A stretch of DNA of 51,437 nt from Candidatus Atribacteria bacterium UBA6251 (GTDB lineage Bacteria; Atribacterota; Phoenicimicrobiia; Phoenicimicrobiales; Phoenicimicrobiaceae). Position 1 is the stretch's first letter. Each line of letters starts with the position of its first letter. The notes below the pieces were generated by a model, which saw only the letters and a list, made by a program, of their open reading frames with translations, did not search any database and had not been told where the DNA came from. Shown piece after piece: positions 35,042-44,580 of the stretch. A program made the position numbers and the translations under genes. The stretch spans positions 1-51,437 of the forward strand of contig DJVR01000016.1 in assembly GCA_002441285.1 (NCBI GenBank), in the 5' to 3' direction.

Positions 35042-37318
35042 ATGAAGATTAGGGAAAATATAATTATTAGAGGAATTGTTCAAGGGGTAGGATTCCGTCC
35101 ATTTATTCATAAATTAGTTCGTCACTATAATTTATCTGGTTGGATTATTAATTCCAATCAGGGAGTGGAAATAGAAGTCGAAGGAGAGGAGGAAGAGATA
35201 AAAGATTTTTTAAAGGATATTAAAATTAAACTTCCTCCCCTGGCTAGAATTGAAGAGATAGAAGTTAAACTGCTTCCACTAATTGGTTATCAGGATTTTT
35301 TAATTAAAAAGAGTGAGATTAGAAAAAGCAATGGTTTGGTTTTGGTATCTCCAGATATATGTATTTGTAAGGATTGTTTAGAAGAATTATTTAATCCTCA
35401 AGATCGGCGCTTTCGCTACCCTTTTATTAACTGTACCAATTGTGGGCCCCGTTTTACTATTATCCAAGATATCCCTTACGATCGAGAAAAGACTACTATG
35501 CAGAAATTCAGGATGTGTACCTCCTGTAAGAGCGAGTATGAAACAATAGATAATCGGAGATATCACGCTCAACCCAATGCTTGTAATCTCTGTGGTCCGC
35601 AAGTATCTCTTTATAATCGAAAAGGGCGCAAAATAGAAGGTACTGAACCTATAGAAGAGGCTAAAAAATATCTAAAAGAAGGTAAAATAGGGGCAATTAA
35701 GGGATTGGGTGGCTTTCACCTAGCTTGTGATGCTACTAATAATCAAGCAGTATTAAGATTGAGAGATTTTAAGAAGAGGGAAGATAAACCTTTTGCTTTA
35801 ATGTCCTTTAATTTAGAGCAGATTAGACAATACTGTCTGATAGAAGAAGCGGAGATTGCTTTGCTGGAAAGCCGTGCTCGACCCATTGTCCTATTAAAAA
35901 AGAAAGAGAATAGTCGTATTTCTCCCTTAGTGGCACCTCGTAATCAATGCCTAGGAGTAATGCTGCCCTATACTCCCCTGCATTATTTATTATTACAGGG
36001 AGATTTTTTAGCCCTAGTAATGACCAGTGGAAATTTTGGCGATGAACCGATTCTATTTGACAACCAGGAGGTTGTGGAAAAATTGGAAGGGGTAGCAGAT
36101 TTCTTTCTCCTTTATAACCGAGAGATATTTAATCGTTGTGATGATTCAGTAGTGAAAATAATCAATCAAGAAATGGTCTTTTTTCGCAGATCAAGAGGTT
36201 ATGTACCTGAACCTATAGTTCTGGATAAGGAAATAAAAGAAGTTTTGGCAGTAGGAGGGGAGTTAAAAAATACTATTGCCCTTTCTCAAGGAAGATATGT
36301 TTTTCCTAGCCAATATCTAGGGAATTTGCAAAGCGCTGATACTTATGAATTTTTTAAAGAGTCGATACAAAAATTGAAAAGGATTTTAAAGATTAATCCC
36401 CGGATTGTTGCCTGTGATTTACATCCAGATTATCTTTCTACTAAATATGCTGAAGAAATTGGGAAACAAAAGGGGCTGGAAATAGTAAAGATCCAGCATC
36501 ACTATGCCCATATAGTTAGTTGTATGGCAGAAAACAGGGTTAAAGGAAGAGTAATTGGAGTAGCTTATGATGGTGCTGGCTGGGGAGAAGATAATTATAT
36601 CTGGGGCGGAGAGTTTTTATTAGCTGATTTTCAAGGGTATTCCCGAATAGGTCATTTAAAATATTTTCCCTTACCAGGAGGAGAAAAAGCAATAAAAGAA
36701 CCCTGGAGAATGGCTTATAGTTATTTATATTCAATTTATGGTTCAAGTATTCACCAATTATCTTTAGATTTTATCCAGCGAAATAATTCTAGCTTATACC
36801 ACCTTCTGGAAAAAATGATTGATCAACAGATTAATTCACCTCTCACTTCTAGTTGTGGACGATTGTTCGATGCAGTAGCTTCCTTAATAGGAATAAGGGA
36901 TAAAATCAGCTATGAAGGACAAGCAGTTATAGAAATGGAAGCCCTCTGTCAGGAAGGAATTAAAGAGGGATATAGTTATCTATGGGAAAGAGTGGGAAAT
37001 TTATTTTTAATTTCCCCGGAAGATATTTTTCGAGAGATAGTTACTGACCTAAAACAAGGGGTTAATCAAGCTATCCTGGCCACAAAATTTCATAATACTG
37101 TGGCAAATTTTACCGTATCTTTATGTGTTAAAATAAGAGAAGAAACCCAACTTAATCAGGTAGCTTTAAGTGGAGGGGTATTCCAAAATCGCTATCTAAG
37201 TGAAAGAATTATTAATCAGCTAAAAGAGAAAGGATTTCAAGTGTATTTTCAGAGGAAAGTTCCCCCAAATGATGGAGGAATATCTCTGGGACAGGCAGTA
37301 ATAGCAGGAAGTAAATAA
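35042..37318 (+). CDS. hypF: Carbamoyltransferase HypF (hydrogenase maturation)
   Basis: A 758-residue HypF with all parts. An acylphosphatase domain (about 1-90) has GIVQGVGFRPF. Two zinc fingers have Cys109/112/131/134 and Cys159/162/181/184. A YrdC-like domain spans about 200-390 (IKGLGGFHLACDA), then a Kae1-like domain has HHYAH and YDGAGWGEDNYIWGGEF. It uses carbamoyl phosphate and ATP to make the cyanide ligands of the [NiFe] site. It should serve the Mbh hydrogenase encoded about 17 kb upstream. Confidence 0.96.
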   Translation: MKIRENIIIRGIVQGVGFRPFIHKLVRHYNLSGWIINSNQGVEIEVEGEEEEIKDFLKDIKIKLPPLARIEEIEVKLLPLIGYQDFLIKKSEIRKSNGLVLVSPDICICKDCLEELFNPQDRRFRYPFINCTNCGPRFTIIQDIPYDREKTTMQKFRMCTSCKSEYETIDNRRYHAQPNACNLCGPQVSLYNRKGRKIEGTEPIEEAKKYLKEGKIGAIKGLGGFHLACDATNNQAVLRLRDFKKREDKPFALMSFNLEQIRQYCLIEEAEIALLESRARPIVLLKKKENSRISPLVAPRNQCLGVMLPYTPLHYLLLQGDFLALVMTSGNFGDEPILFDNQEVVEKLEGVADFFLLYNREIFNRCDDSVVKIINQEMVFFRRSRGYVPEPIVLDKEIKEVLAVGGELKNTIALSQGRYVFPSQYLGNLQSADTYEFFKESIQKLKRILKINPRIVACDLHPDYLSTKYAEEIGKQKGLEIVKIQHHYAHIVSCMAENRVKGRVIGVAYDGAGWGEDNYIWGGEFLLADFQGYSRIGHLKYFPLPGGEKAIKEPWRMAYSYLYSIYGSSIHQLSLDFIQRNNSSLYHLLEKMIDQQINSPLTSSCGRLFDAVASLIGIRDKISYEGQAVIEMEALCQEGIKEGYSYLWERVGNLFLISPEDIFREIVTDLKQGVNQAILATKFHNTVANFTVSLCVKIREETQLNQVALSGGVFQNRYLSERIINQLKEKGFQVYFQRKVPPNDGGISLGQAVIAGSK

Positions 37319-37329
37319 TGTTTCGAGGT

Positions 37330-37353
37330 TTCGATATTTTATATCGCGAAAAT
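37330..37353. other. Hairpin after hypF
   Basis: TTTCGATATTTTATATCGCGAAA folds as GATAT-TTT-ATATC, flanked by TTTC and GAAA arms. It lacks a following T run, so it may be a weak terminator or an mRNA 3'-end stabiliser. Confidence 0.35.
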
Positions 37354-37382
37354 ACATTAAAAAACAGTAATGAATAATTATT

Positions 37383-37490
37383 GATAGTTTACAGGTTAAG
37401 AATTGCAGGCTTATTCGGTTAGCAGTAACTGGCTAACTAAGGTAATTGGCAAATTAAGAATCGGTTAATTAATTTATAGCTTATATTAAT
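37383..37490. repeat. Degenerate TAACT-type intergenic tract (copy C)
   Basis: Spacer between hypF and hypC made of words such as GGTTAGCAGTAACTGG, CTAACTAAGG and AAGAATCGGTTAATTAATT. AAGAATCGG recurs in copy D (38902-38910) and AATCGGTT in copy B. Confidence 0.45.
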
Positions 37491-37503
37491 AGGGAGGAAA
37501 ATA

Positions 37504-37719
37504 ATGTGTTTAGCTATACCAGGAATGGTGAAAAAAATATTTAATGATAATACAGCAGAAATAGAGATTGGAGGTATTATTAAAAAAGCTAGTTTAGACT
37601 TAGCTCCACAGGTTTCAGTAGGAGATTATGTACTTTTACATGCAGGTTTTGTTTTAGAAGTTATTAAGGAGGAGAAAGCCAGAGAAATATTTCAAGCTTG
37701 GAAGGGGAATTTAGATTGA
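37504..37719 (+). CDS. hypC: Hydrogenase maturation chaperone HypC
   Basis: A 71-residue HypC/HybG-type protein starting MCLAIPG, where Cys2 is exposed after removal of Met1 and binds the Fe(CN)2CO precursor with HypD. GGAGGAAAAT precedes the ATG. Its stop overlaps the hypD start, consistent with the HypC-HypD complex being made from coupled genes. Confidence 0.95.
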   Translation: MCLAIPGMVKKIFNDNTAEIEIGGIIKKASLDLAPQVSVGDYVLLHAGFVLEVIKEEKAREIFQAWKGNLD

Positions 37720-38798
37720 AGTATATTGATGAATATAGAAGTAAAACATTAGCTAAAAATATCCTGAATCAGATAAATCTTATTTCTTATCAGCCAGTTA
37801 ATCTGATGGAGGTTTGTGGAACTCATACAGTATCTATCTTTCGAAATGGCTTGCGCAAAATCTTGCCTCTCCATATTAACCTTATTTCTGGGCCGGGATG
37901 TCCGGTCTGTGTAACTCCGGTGCGCTATATTGATGAGATTATCGCTTTTTCCAGGAAGAAAGAATTTATCGTTACTACTTTTGGGGATATGTTAAGAGTT
38001 CCTGGTTCAACTTCCTCACTGGAAAAAGAGAAGGCTAAGGGAGCAGACATAAGAATGGTTTATTCACCTTTAGATGCCTTAAAAATTGCCCAGAACAATC
38101 CTGAAAAAAAGATTATTTTTGCGGGTGTGGGTTTTGAAACCACTATCCCTACTATTGCTAGCACTATCTTAAAAGCAGATAAAGAAAAAATTAAAAATTT
38201 TTTCGTCTTAAGTATGGGTAAATTAATTCCTCCTGCTATGAAATCTTTACTGGAAAGCAAGGAGATAAAAATAAATGGTTTTCTTTGTCCCGGGCATGTA
38301 AGCACAATTATTGGAAGCAAACCTTATCAGTCTATTGCTTCACAATATCATGTTCCCTGTGTAATTTCCGGATTTGAACCTGTAGACATTTTACAAAGTA
38401 TTTATTTGCTGTTACAACAGCTAAAGAATAATCAAGCAGAGGTAATTATTCAATATTCCCGGGCAGTAAAACCTGAAGGTAATGAAATTGCTTTATCTAA
38501 AATGAAGGAAGTATTTATTACGGTAGACTCAGATTGGCGGGGAATAGGTAATATTCCGCAAAGTGGTTTAGAGATCAATGATAATTTTTTTCGGTTCAAT
38601 GCCCGTGCATTGGAAAGCGATATAGAGATAGAAGAGACTTTAGAATTTAAAAATTGTCGTTGTGGAGAGGTATTAAAAGGGATAATTACTCCTCTCCAAT
38701 GTCCTCTGTTTAAAAAAATATGTACTCCCGAGAATCCCTTAGGAGCTTGCATGGTTTCCTCAGAAGGGAGTTGCTCTGCCTATTATAAATATAATTAG
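37716..38798 (+). CDS. hypD: Hydrogenase maturation protein HypD
   Basis: A 360-residue HypD from TTG at 37716, preceded 7 nt upstream by GGGGA; an upstream TTG at 37698 is less well placed. Key residues: Cys34 in VCGTH, Cys62 and Cys65 in GPGCPVCVTP, and a C-terminal cluster-binding region with the spread cysteines CRCGE, QCPLF, KICTP and GACMVSSEGSC. With HypC it assembles the Fe(CN)2CO centre delivered to the large subunit. Confidence 0.95.
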   Translation: MKYIDEYRSKTLAKNILNQINLISYQPVNLMEVCGTHTVSIFRNGLRKILPLHINLISGPGCPVCVTPVRYIDEIIAFSRKKEFIVTTFGDMLRVPGSTSSLEKEKAKGADIRMVYSPLDALKIAQNNPEKKIIFAGVGFETTIPTIASTILKADKEKIKNFFVLSMGKLIPPAMKSLLESKEIKINGFLCPGHVSTIIGSKPYQSIASQYHVPCVISGFEPVDILQSIYLLLQQLKNNQAEVIIQYSRAVKPEGNEIALSKMKEVFITVDSDWRGIGNIPQSGLEINDNFFRFNARALESDIEIEETLEFKNCRCGEVLKGIITPLQCPLFKKICTPENPLGACMVSSEGSCSAYYKYN

Positions 38799-39057
38799 TC
38801 ATTGGTTGAAAGTGGATAGGATTTTTGGTGTAAGTACATCTTACAAGATTCGAGATACAAGCTGCAAACTTATAGTTTTTAGTTTATAGCTTTGGGATAA
38901 AAAGAATCGGCTGAAAGTTTTCAGTTATCAGCTCATAGCAAGTATAGGCGTATTACCTATACACCCTTGTTATGAATTACTATACTGCAAGTCTGTTCTC
39001 GTGAAAACAGAGAACGTTTATCCTACTAATGACTAATGACTATTCACTAACGATTGG
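38799..39057. repeat. Degenerate TAACT-type intergenic tract (copy D)
   Basis: A 276-nt spacer between hypD and hypE without a gene. It has TTATAGTTTTTAGTTTATAGC, GGCTGAAAGTTTTCAGTTATC and ACTAATGACTAATGACTATT segments; 39032-39051 matches 129-148 at 18 of 20 positions. A small stem GTTCTC/GAGAAC with a 9-nt loop lies within it near 38996-39016. Confidence 0.45.
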
Positions 39058-39074
39058 AAGAGAAAGGGGGAAAA

Positions 39075-40085
39075 ATGAAGGAAGAAAAAATCTTGTTAAG
39101 CCATGGCAGTGGGGGAAGATTGTCTCATGATTTAATTAAAAAATTATTTTTACCAAATTTTGTAAACGATAAATTATCTAAACTTGATGATGGGGCCATC
39201 CTGAAGACTCCAGGAACAAAATTAGCTTATAGTACTGATTCTTATACTGTAGATCCTCTATTCTTCCCGGGGGGGAATATTGGACTATTAGCAGTTTATG
39301 GCACAGTAAATGATTTGGCTATGTGTGGAGCTAAGCCTTTGTATTTAAGTTGCTCTTTAATTATCGAGGAAGGTTTCCCTTTAAGTGATTTAGAAGAGAT
39401 TGTATTAAGTATGAAAAAAGCCTGTTCTATTGCTAGGGTAGATATTGTTACTGGTGATACTAAAGTAGTAAACCGCGGAAATGCAGATAAAATTTTTATT
39501 AATACCTCAGGGATTGGAGTGGTAAAAAGGGGAGTAAATACTTCTGGGAGTAATGCTCAAGTTGGTGATTTGATTATTCTTAATGGTCCAATTGGGAATC
39601 ATGGCATTGCCATCTTATCTGCCCGGGAAGGTTTAAATTTTGAAACAACTATTCAAAGCGATCTTGCTCCCTTAAATGGCTTGGTAAATGAAATACTGAA
39701 GTATAGTTCTGATATTCATGTTTTAAGAGATCCTACCCGGGGTGGCTTAGCTACTACTCTTAATGAAATAGCTCAATCATCAAGGGTAGAAGTAGAGATA
39801 GAAGAAGAAAAAATACCGCTAGAAGAGGAAGTTCGAGCTGCTTGTGAACTGTTGGGTTATGACCCTCTTTATTTGGCTAATGAAGGTAAATTAGTAACTT
39901 TTGTTTCTCCTCACGTAGCTCCTATACTACTAGAAGAAATGCGGAAGAACGAATATGGTATTAACTCAAAAATTATTGGTAAAGTAGTAAAAAAGTCTGA
40001 AGGATTAGTTTACCTTCGTACCTCTATTGGGGGTAAAAGAGTAGTAGATATGTTAACTGGAGAGCAATTACCAAGAATATGTTAG
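39075..40085 (+). CDS. hypE: Carbamoyl dehydratase HypE
   Basis: A 336-residue HypE from the ATG at 39075, which has AAGGGGG just upstream; an earlier in-frame start at 39054 lacks it. It is an AIR-synthase-related ATPase (LSHGSGGR near the start, DPTRGGLATTLNEIA, LYLANEGKLV), ending in PRIC, the C-terminal cysteine that receives the carbamoyl group from HypF and dehydrates it to thiocyanate. The intact ending shows it is functional. Confidence 0.96.
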   Translation: MKEEKILLSHGSGGRLSHDLIKKLFLPNFVNDKLSKLDDGAILKTPGTKLAYSTDSYTVDPLFFPGGNIGLLAVYGTVNDLAMCGAKPLYLSCSLIIEEGFPLSDLEEIVLSMKKACSIARVDIVTGDTKVVNRGNADKIFINTSGIGVVKRGVNTSGSNAQVGDLIILNGPIGNHGIAILSAREGLNFETTIQSDLAPLNGLVNEILKYSSDIHVLRDPTRGGLATTLNEIAQSSRVEVEIEEEKIPLEEEVRAACELLGYDPLYLANEGKLVTFVSPHVAPILLEEMRKNEYGINSKIIGKVVKKSEGLVYLRTSIGGKRVVDMLTGEQLPRIC

Positions 40086-40311
40086 AGAATTGGCAATAAA
40101 ATAAAACTGCTAAAACTGGCTATTTAATTAATTGTTGAATCAAGTGAATCAGTTATTTTTCTGGTTTATCTATTAAGGAATTAAGGGTTTATTTTAGCTA
40201 ATTTTAAAAAATATAGCTTTAAATTAGATCAAGGTATATTATAATATGATAATACAGGCTTGAATACTAATCAAAACCACCATTTGCCAGGTAAAAAGGG
40301 GGTAATAAAAG

Positions 40312-40836
40312 GTGAAGGAAAAACAAGAAAGTATCCAGGTGCGTTTAGCTCGGGAAACTATCGAAAATTATGTAAGATATGGTAAGGTGATTTCTCCTCC
40401 TGAAGATTTGCCTCTGGAATTAAAAGAGAATCGAAAAGGAGTATTCGTATCGTTAAAAAAATTTGGAAATTTAAGAGGCTGTATCGGGACTTTTATGCCT
40501 ACTCAAAAAAATATTGCCCAGGAGATTATTCGCAATGCTATAAGTGCTGCTGTTGAGGATCCACGTTTTCCACCATTATCTGTAACTGAACTGGAAAATT
40601 TAGATATTTCAGTCGATATCTTATCCTCTCCAGAAGAAGTTTCGGATCCTACCCAGCTTGACCCTAAAAAATACGGAGTAATAGTAAGTAGTGGCTATAA
40701 AAAAGGCTTATTATTACCTGATTTAGAGGGAGTGGAAACCGTAGAACAACAGATTGATATAGCTAGACGCAAAGCTGGGATAAGCCCTGAAGAAAAGATA
40801 AGATTGTATCGCTTCGAAGTAAAAAGGTTTTATTAG
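40312..40836 (+). CDS. amrA: AMMECR1-family protein (AmmeMemoRadiSam system A)
   Basis: A 174-residue AMMECR1-domain protein with LRGCIGTFMPTQKNI (about 54-68) as signature and PRFPPLSVTELENLDISVD. GTG start after a G-rich site. It is one of three proteins that co-occur across bacteria and archaea with a radical SAM protein and a MEMO protein. The radical SAM member follows 118 nt later; MEMO is not in the window. A TATAAT-like element at 40240-40245 is a possible promoter. Confidence 0.88.
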   Translation: MKEKQESIQVRLARETIENYVRYGKVISPPEDLPLELKENRKGVFVSLKKFGNLRGCIGTFMPTQKNIAQEIIRNAISAAVEDPRFPPLSVTELENLDISVDILSSPEEVSDPTQLDPKKYGVIVSSGYKKGLLLPDLEGVETVEQQIDIARRKAGISPEEKIRLYRFEVKRFY

Positions 40837-40954
40837 CTGCTCGTTTTTAGCAGAACAATATTTTAGTAAATAATTTTATTTTGAAATTAGAAATAATAAT
40901 CCTCACTATCTACTATATATTGCATATTAACATTATAAAATGGAGATCAAGATT

Positions 40955-41953
40955 ATGAAAGAAGCCCTTTTTTACCGATTAATTGATGAAGAAAAAGGCA
41001 TTCTTCAATGTTTGCTCTGTCCCAAAGAATGCAAAATTAAAAAAAATCAGGTAGGTTTCTGTCGGGCAAGAAAAAATATACAGAATAAGCTTTATTCTTT
41101 AATTTACGCTAGAATATCTTCTTTTGGGATAGATCCTATTGAGAAAAAACCTTTATATCATTATTTGCCTGGTTCTATGGTTTTATCTTTAGGTACTATA
41201 GGTTGTAATTTTTCTTGTTCTTTCTGCCAGAACTGGACTATCTCTCAGGAAAGCATAGATAGAGTAAGGGTAGATGAATTATCTCCAGAAAAAGCTGTAG
41301 AATTAGCCCTAAAGAATCATTCTCCTGCAATTTCTTATACCTATTCTGAACCTTTAATCTGGTACGAATATGTGTTGGATACTGCTAGATTAGCCAGAAA
41401 AAATAATCTAAAGAATATCCTGGTAACCAATGGATTTATTAATCAAGAACCTTTACAAAAAATCATCCCTTATATTGATGCTTTTAATATTGATTTGAAA
41501 TCTATTCGAGAATCTTTTTATCAAAAATATTGTCAGGGGAATCTTACTCCAGTTTTACGCACTATAGCTCTAGCGAAGTCCTCTGCCCATGTCGAGATTA
41601 CTAATTTACTTATTCCCGGATTAAATGATGGAGAAGAAGAGATTCAAGAGTTAGTGGATTGGGTAGCTACTCAAGGAGAAGATATCCCTTTACATTTTTC
41701 TCGTTATTTTCCCTGTTATCAGATGGATATTGAAGCCACTCCTATTACTACTTTATATCGAGCTCGAGAGATTGCACAAAAAAAATTAAAATATGTTTAT
41801 CTGGGTAATATTTGGGATGAAGAGGCTAATACAACTTACTGCGCTAATTGCCATAAGATTTTAATTCGACGGACAGGTTATCGAATCCATAATCTGGGAA
41901 TAGATCAGCAAGGAAGATGTAAATATTGTGATCAACAGGTAGTTCATTTTTAA
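40955..41953 (+). CDS. amrS: Radical SAM enzyme of the AmmeMemoRadiSam system
   Basis: A 332-residue radical SAM protein from ATG 40955, with GGAG 9 nt upstream; ATG 40940 has no such site. The cluster motif is Cys84/88/91 (CNFSCSFC). It is framed by an N-terminal CLLCPKECKI/CRAR segment and a C-terminal zinc-like CANCHK...CKYC, the arrangement of the PflA-like AmrS family. The physiological reaction is not something I can state from sequence. It ends convergently with the transporter gene. Confidence 0.88.
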   Translation: MKEALFYRLIDEEKGILQCLLCPKECKIKKNQVGFCRARKNIQNKLYSLIYARISSFGIDPIEKKPLYHYLPGSMVLSLGTIGCNFSCSFCQNWTISQESIDRVRVDELSPEKAVELALKNHSPAISYTYSEPLIWYEYVLDTARLARKNNLKNILVTNGFINQEPLQKIIPYIDAFNIDLKSIRESFYQKYCQGNLTPVLRTIALAKSSAHVEITNLLIPGLNDGEEEIQELVDWVATQGEDIPLHFSRYFPCYQMDIEATPITTLYRAREIAQKKLKYVYLGNIWDEEANTTYCANCHKILIRRTGYRIHNLGIDQQGRCKYCDQQVVHF

Positions 41954-41970
41954 TATTTTGTAGAGAAATT

Positions 41971-43251
41971 TTAAAGATACCTCAAATAAACATATAGCCA
42001 GGCAATACAAAGATTAATGATCACTAAAGGCATAGATACCTTGATAAAATACCAGAAGGGTATGGGTTGTTTGTTTTTTTCAGCAATATCGGCGACTATT
42101 AAATTGGAAGCAGAACCGATTAGAGTGCCGTTGGCACCTATATTCGCGCCCAGGGCAAGTATCCACCAAAGTAAATTTATATTGGTAGTTTCCAGGAGAA
42201 AAGACATATTTTTTACTACTGGAATGGCTATAGCAATTAGAGGAATATTATCGAAGAAAGAAGATAAAAGACTAGAAAATATCAGGGTATAGGAGCTAAA
42301 AAGAGAAAAGTTTTTGGAAATCTGTGGAATAAGGCGAGCAGTAATAATCGTAATTAAGCCGTTTTCTTCTAATGTTCCAGTCAGAATGTTTAACCCAATC
42401 AGGAAGAAGACTATTTTCCAGTCTACTTGAGCATAAATATGATCAGGATCTTGCTTGCTGATTAATAGCATAACTAAAGCCCCTAAAAGATAAATTACTC
42501 CTAATTCCAGATGAATCAGATGGGCAAAGAAGGAAAACATAATAGTTATGGTTAATATCAGTAAAGAGGATTTATATAGGTAGGGATTGAGAATCGCCCT
42601 TTTTTCATCAATACGAGTTAAATGAGAAATCAATTCCTTAGATGTTTTATTTTCTTTAAAAATATCTCTAAAATAGTTAGTAAGATAGAAAATACTGATA
42701 ATCATCAGTATAAAGGAGATAGGAGCCAGATGAGAGAGAAATTCTATAAAATTAAATTTGGCTGAAGAACCTATCATTATATTAACTGGTGTACCAATAT
42801 AAGTAGCCATTCCACCCAGGTTAGCGGAAATTATTTCTGCAATTAAGAAAGGCAGGGAAGATATTTCGAGAATATTAGTAATGGCTAAAGTAAGATTAGC
42901 TAATAGAAGTAAAGTAATGATTTCATCTAAGATAGAGGATAAAAAAGCAGAAAGCAGAGATAAAGCAATTAAAAGTAATAGAGTATTACCTTTACTAAAT
43001 TTAGTTACTTTTATTGCTAAATATTGAAATATCCCACTCTCTTTTGTTATGATAGTAAAGATCATCATTGCTAGAAAGATAGCCAATTTATTAAAATCTA
43101 TATTTGCCGTAGCTTGATGGAAACCAATTAAACCGAGGGTGACAGCTACTAATCCTCCCAAAAAGGCGGCAGTAGTCCGAAATCTTCTTTGGGTAAAGAT
43201 TAAAATATAGGTAATGATTAAAATAATTACACTTAGTAATAGTTTATTCAT
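41971..43251 (-). CDS. ArsB/NhaD-superfamily ion transporter
   Basis: A 426-residue membrane protein with about eleven hydrophobic helices and two inverted halves. EIISANLGGMATYIGTPVNI and the second-half ALGANIGANGTLIGSASNLI carry the (N)xGxxxTxIG signature of the ion-transporter superfamily that includes ArsB, CitM and SLC13. The substrate could be arsenite, a dicarboxylate, or Na+/H+. With no arsenic genes nearby, ArsB activity is doubtful. It has the opposite strand to all its neighbours. Confidence 0.82.
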   Translation of the reverse strand: MNKLLLSVIILIITYILIFTQRRFRTTAAFLGGLVAVTLGLIGFHQATANIDFNKLAIFLAMMIFTIITKESGIFQYLAIKVTKFSKGNTLLLLIALSLLSAFLSSILDEIITLLLLANLTLAITNILEISSLPFLIAEIISANLGGMATYIGTPVNIMIGSSAKFNFIEFLSHLAPISFILMIISIFYLTNYFRDIFKENKTSKELISHLTRIDEKRAILNPYLYKSSLLILTITIMFSFFAHLIHLELGVIYLLGALVMLLISKQDPDHIYAQVDWKIVFFLIGLNILTGTLEENGLITIITARLIPQISKNFSLFSSYTLIFSSLLSSFFDNIPLIAIAIPVVKNMSFLLETTNINLLWWILALGANIGANGTLIGSASNLIVADIAEKNKQPIPFWYFIKVSMPLVIINLCIAWLYVYLRYL

Positions 43252-43311
43252 TTTTTCCCGGTATATTTTTGTTAAATTAGGAAAAAGACAATTGAGAATT
43301 TTAAAAAAATA

Positions 43312-43333
43312 TTATGGAAAAATTATACCATAA
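43312..43333. promoter_or_regulatory. Inverted repeat upstream of mreB
   Basis: TTATGG (43312-43317) and CCATAA (43328-43333) flank 10 nt in the divergent spacer between the transporter and mreB. It could be an operator; no recognised regulator site matches it. Confidence 0.25.
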
Positions 43334-43406
43334 ACTAAACCTTTAACGGAAGTAATTATCCAAATATTTTACAAGTTTTTAATTTTTACTAAAAGGAGAA
43401 ATTAAA

Positions 43407-44441
43407 ATGTGGAGAGATTTTATTTTTAGGTCATTTTCCAAACACATAGGTATAGATCTTGGTACCTCCACTACTTTGGTATGGTTGAAGAATAAAGGAC
43501 TGGTCTTATATGAACCTTCTGTAGTAGCTATTCAAGAAGATAGATCACAAGTACTTACCGTAGGAGAAGAGGCAAAAAAAATGATTGGGAGAACTCCTCG
43601 AGGATTGATGGCTATTAGACCATTAAAGGAAGGAGTGATAGCTGATTTTAATCTAACTGCTGAGATGTTGAAATATTTTATTAAGAAGGTTCATCTAAAA
43701 ACCCGTTTTATCCAACCTACCATGGTAATTTGTGTACCCTCCGGAGTAACTGAGGTGGAGAAAAGAGCAGTATCAGAAGTAGCTTATCAATGTGGTGCGC
43801 AGAAGGTCTTTTTAATCGATGAACCAATGGCAGCTGCTATTGGAGTAGGGCTTCCCATATTTGAACCAATGGGTAATTTAATCATGGATATAGGAGGAGG
43901 GACCTCAGAAACAGCCGTAATTTCTCTAGGAGGGATAGTAGTAAGCGAGTTAAGCAAAGTAGCGGGAGATTATTTAAATGCTACCATCGAAAAATATATT
44001 AAACAGTCTTATGATTTATATATTGGGGAGTTAACTTCAGAGAATCTCAAGATTAGTCTTTCTCGAAATGTTTCTCAAGAAGAGGATAAAGCTTTTGAAG
44101 TCAGTGGTCGAGATCGGTTAACTGGAATGCCTAAACTAATTACTATACCCTGGGAGGAATTGAAATATGCTTTAAACGAACCTATTCGATTAATTGCAAA
44201 TACTGTTCGCTTAACTTTGGAAAAAACTCCTCCTGAGTTGGTAGCGGATATTCTGGATAAAGGTTTAATAATGACCGGAGGGGGCTCTTTGCTCTCGGGA
44301 TTAGCGGAATTTTTGCAGGAGGAAATTGGGATTGCCACATTTATTTCTTCTGATGCAGAATATTGTGTAATCAATGGGATAGGCAAGGTTCTAAATAATT
44401 TAAATTATTATCAAAAAATTTTATTGAAAACCAGCAAGTGA
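43407..44441 (+). CDS. mreB: Rod-shape-determining actin homologue MreB
   Basis: A 344-residue MreB/Mbl. GIDLGTSTTLVW (about 15-26) is phosphate-binding loop 1, VCVPSGVTEVEKRAV the connecting region, DIGGGTSETAVI (about 161-172) the second loop, and MTGGGSLL the adenosine loop. It organises lateral cell-wall synthesis under the membrane. AAAGGAG precedes the start. mreC follows after a 139-nt spacer, and mreD is not next to it. Confidence 0.95.
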   Translation: MWRDFIFRSFSKHIGIDLGTSTTLVWLKNKGLVLYEPSVVAIQEDRSQVLTVGEEAKKMIGRTPRGLMAIRPLKEGVIADFNLTAEMLKYFIKKVHLKTRFIQPTMVICVPSGVTEVEKRAVSEVAYQCGAQKVFLIDEPMAAAIGVGLPIFEPMGNLIMDIGGGTSETAVISLGGIVVSELSKVAGDYLNATIEKYIKQSYDLYIGELTSENLKISLSRNVSQEEDKAFEVSGRDRLTGMPKLITIPWEELKYALNEPIRLIANTVRLTLEKTPPELVADILDKGLIMTGGGSLLSGLAEFLQEEIGIATFISSDAEYCVINGIGKVLNNLNYYQKILLKTSK

Positions 44442-44580
44442 GTTTAATTTTATCATTTTATAAGATAATTTATTTTTCTTTATTGCCCTTTAAATATAAA
44501 AAGAAGATTAGATTTAGCTTCTGATTTTATTAAGAAAAAATTTTTATTTGGAAAAAATTTAACCAGTAAAGAGGAAAAGG

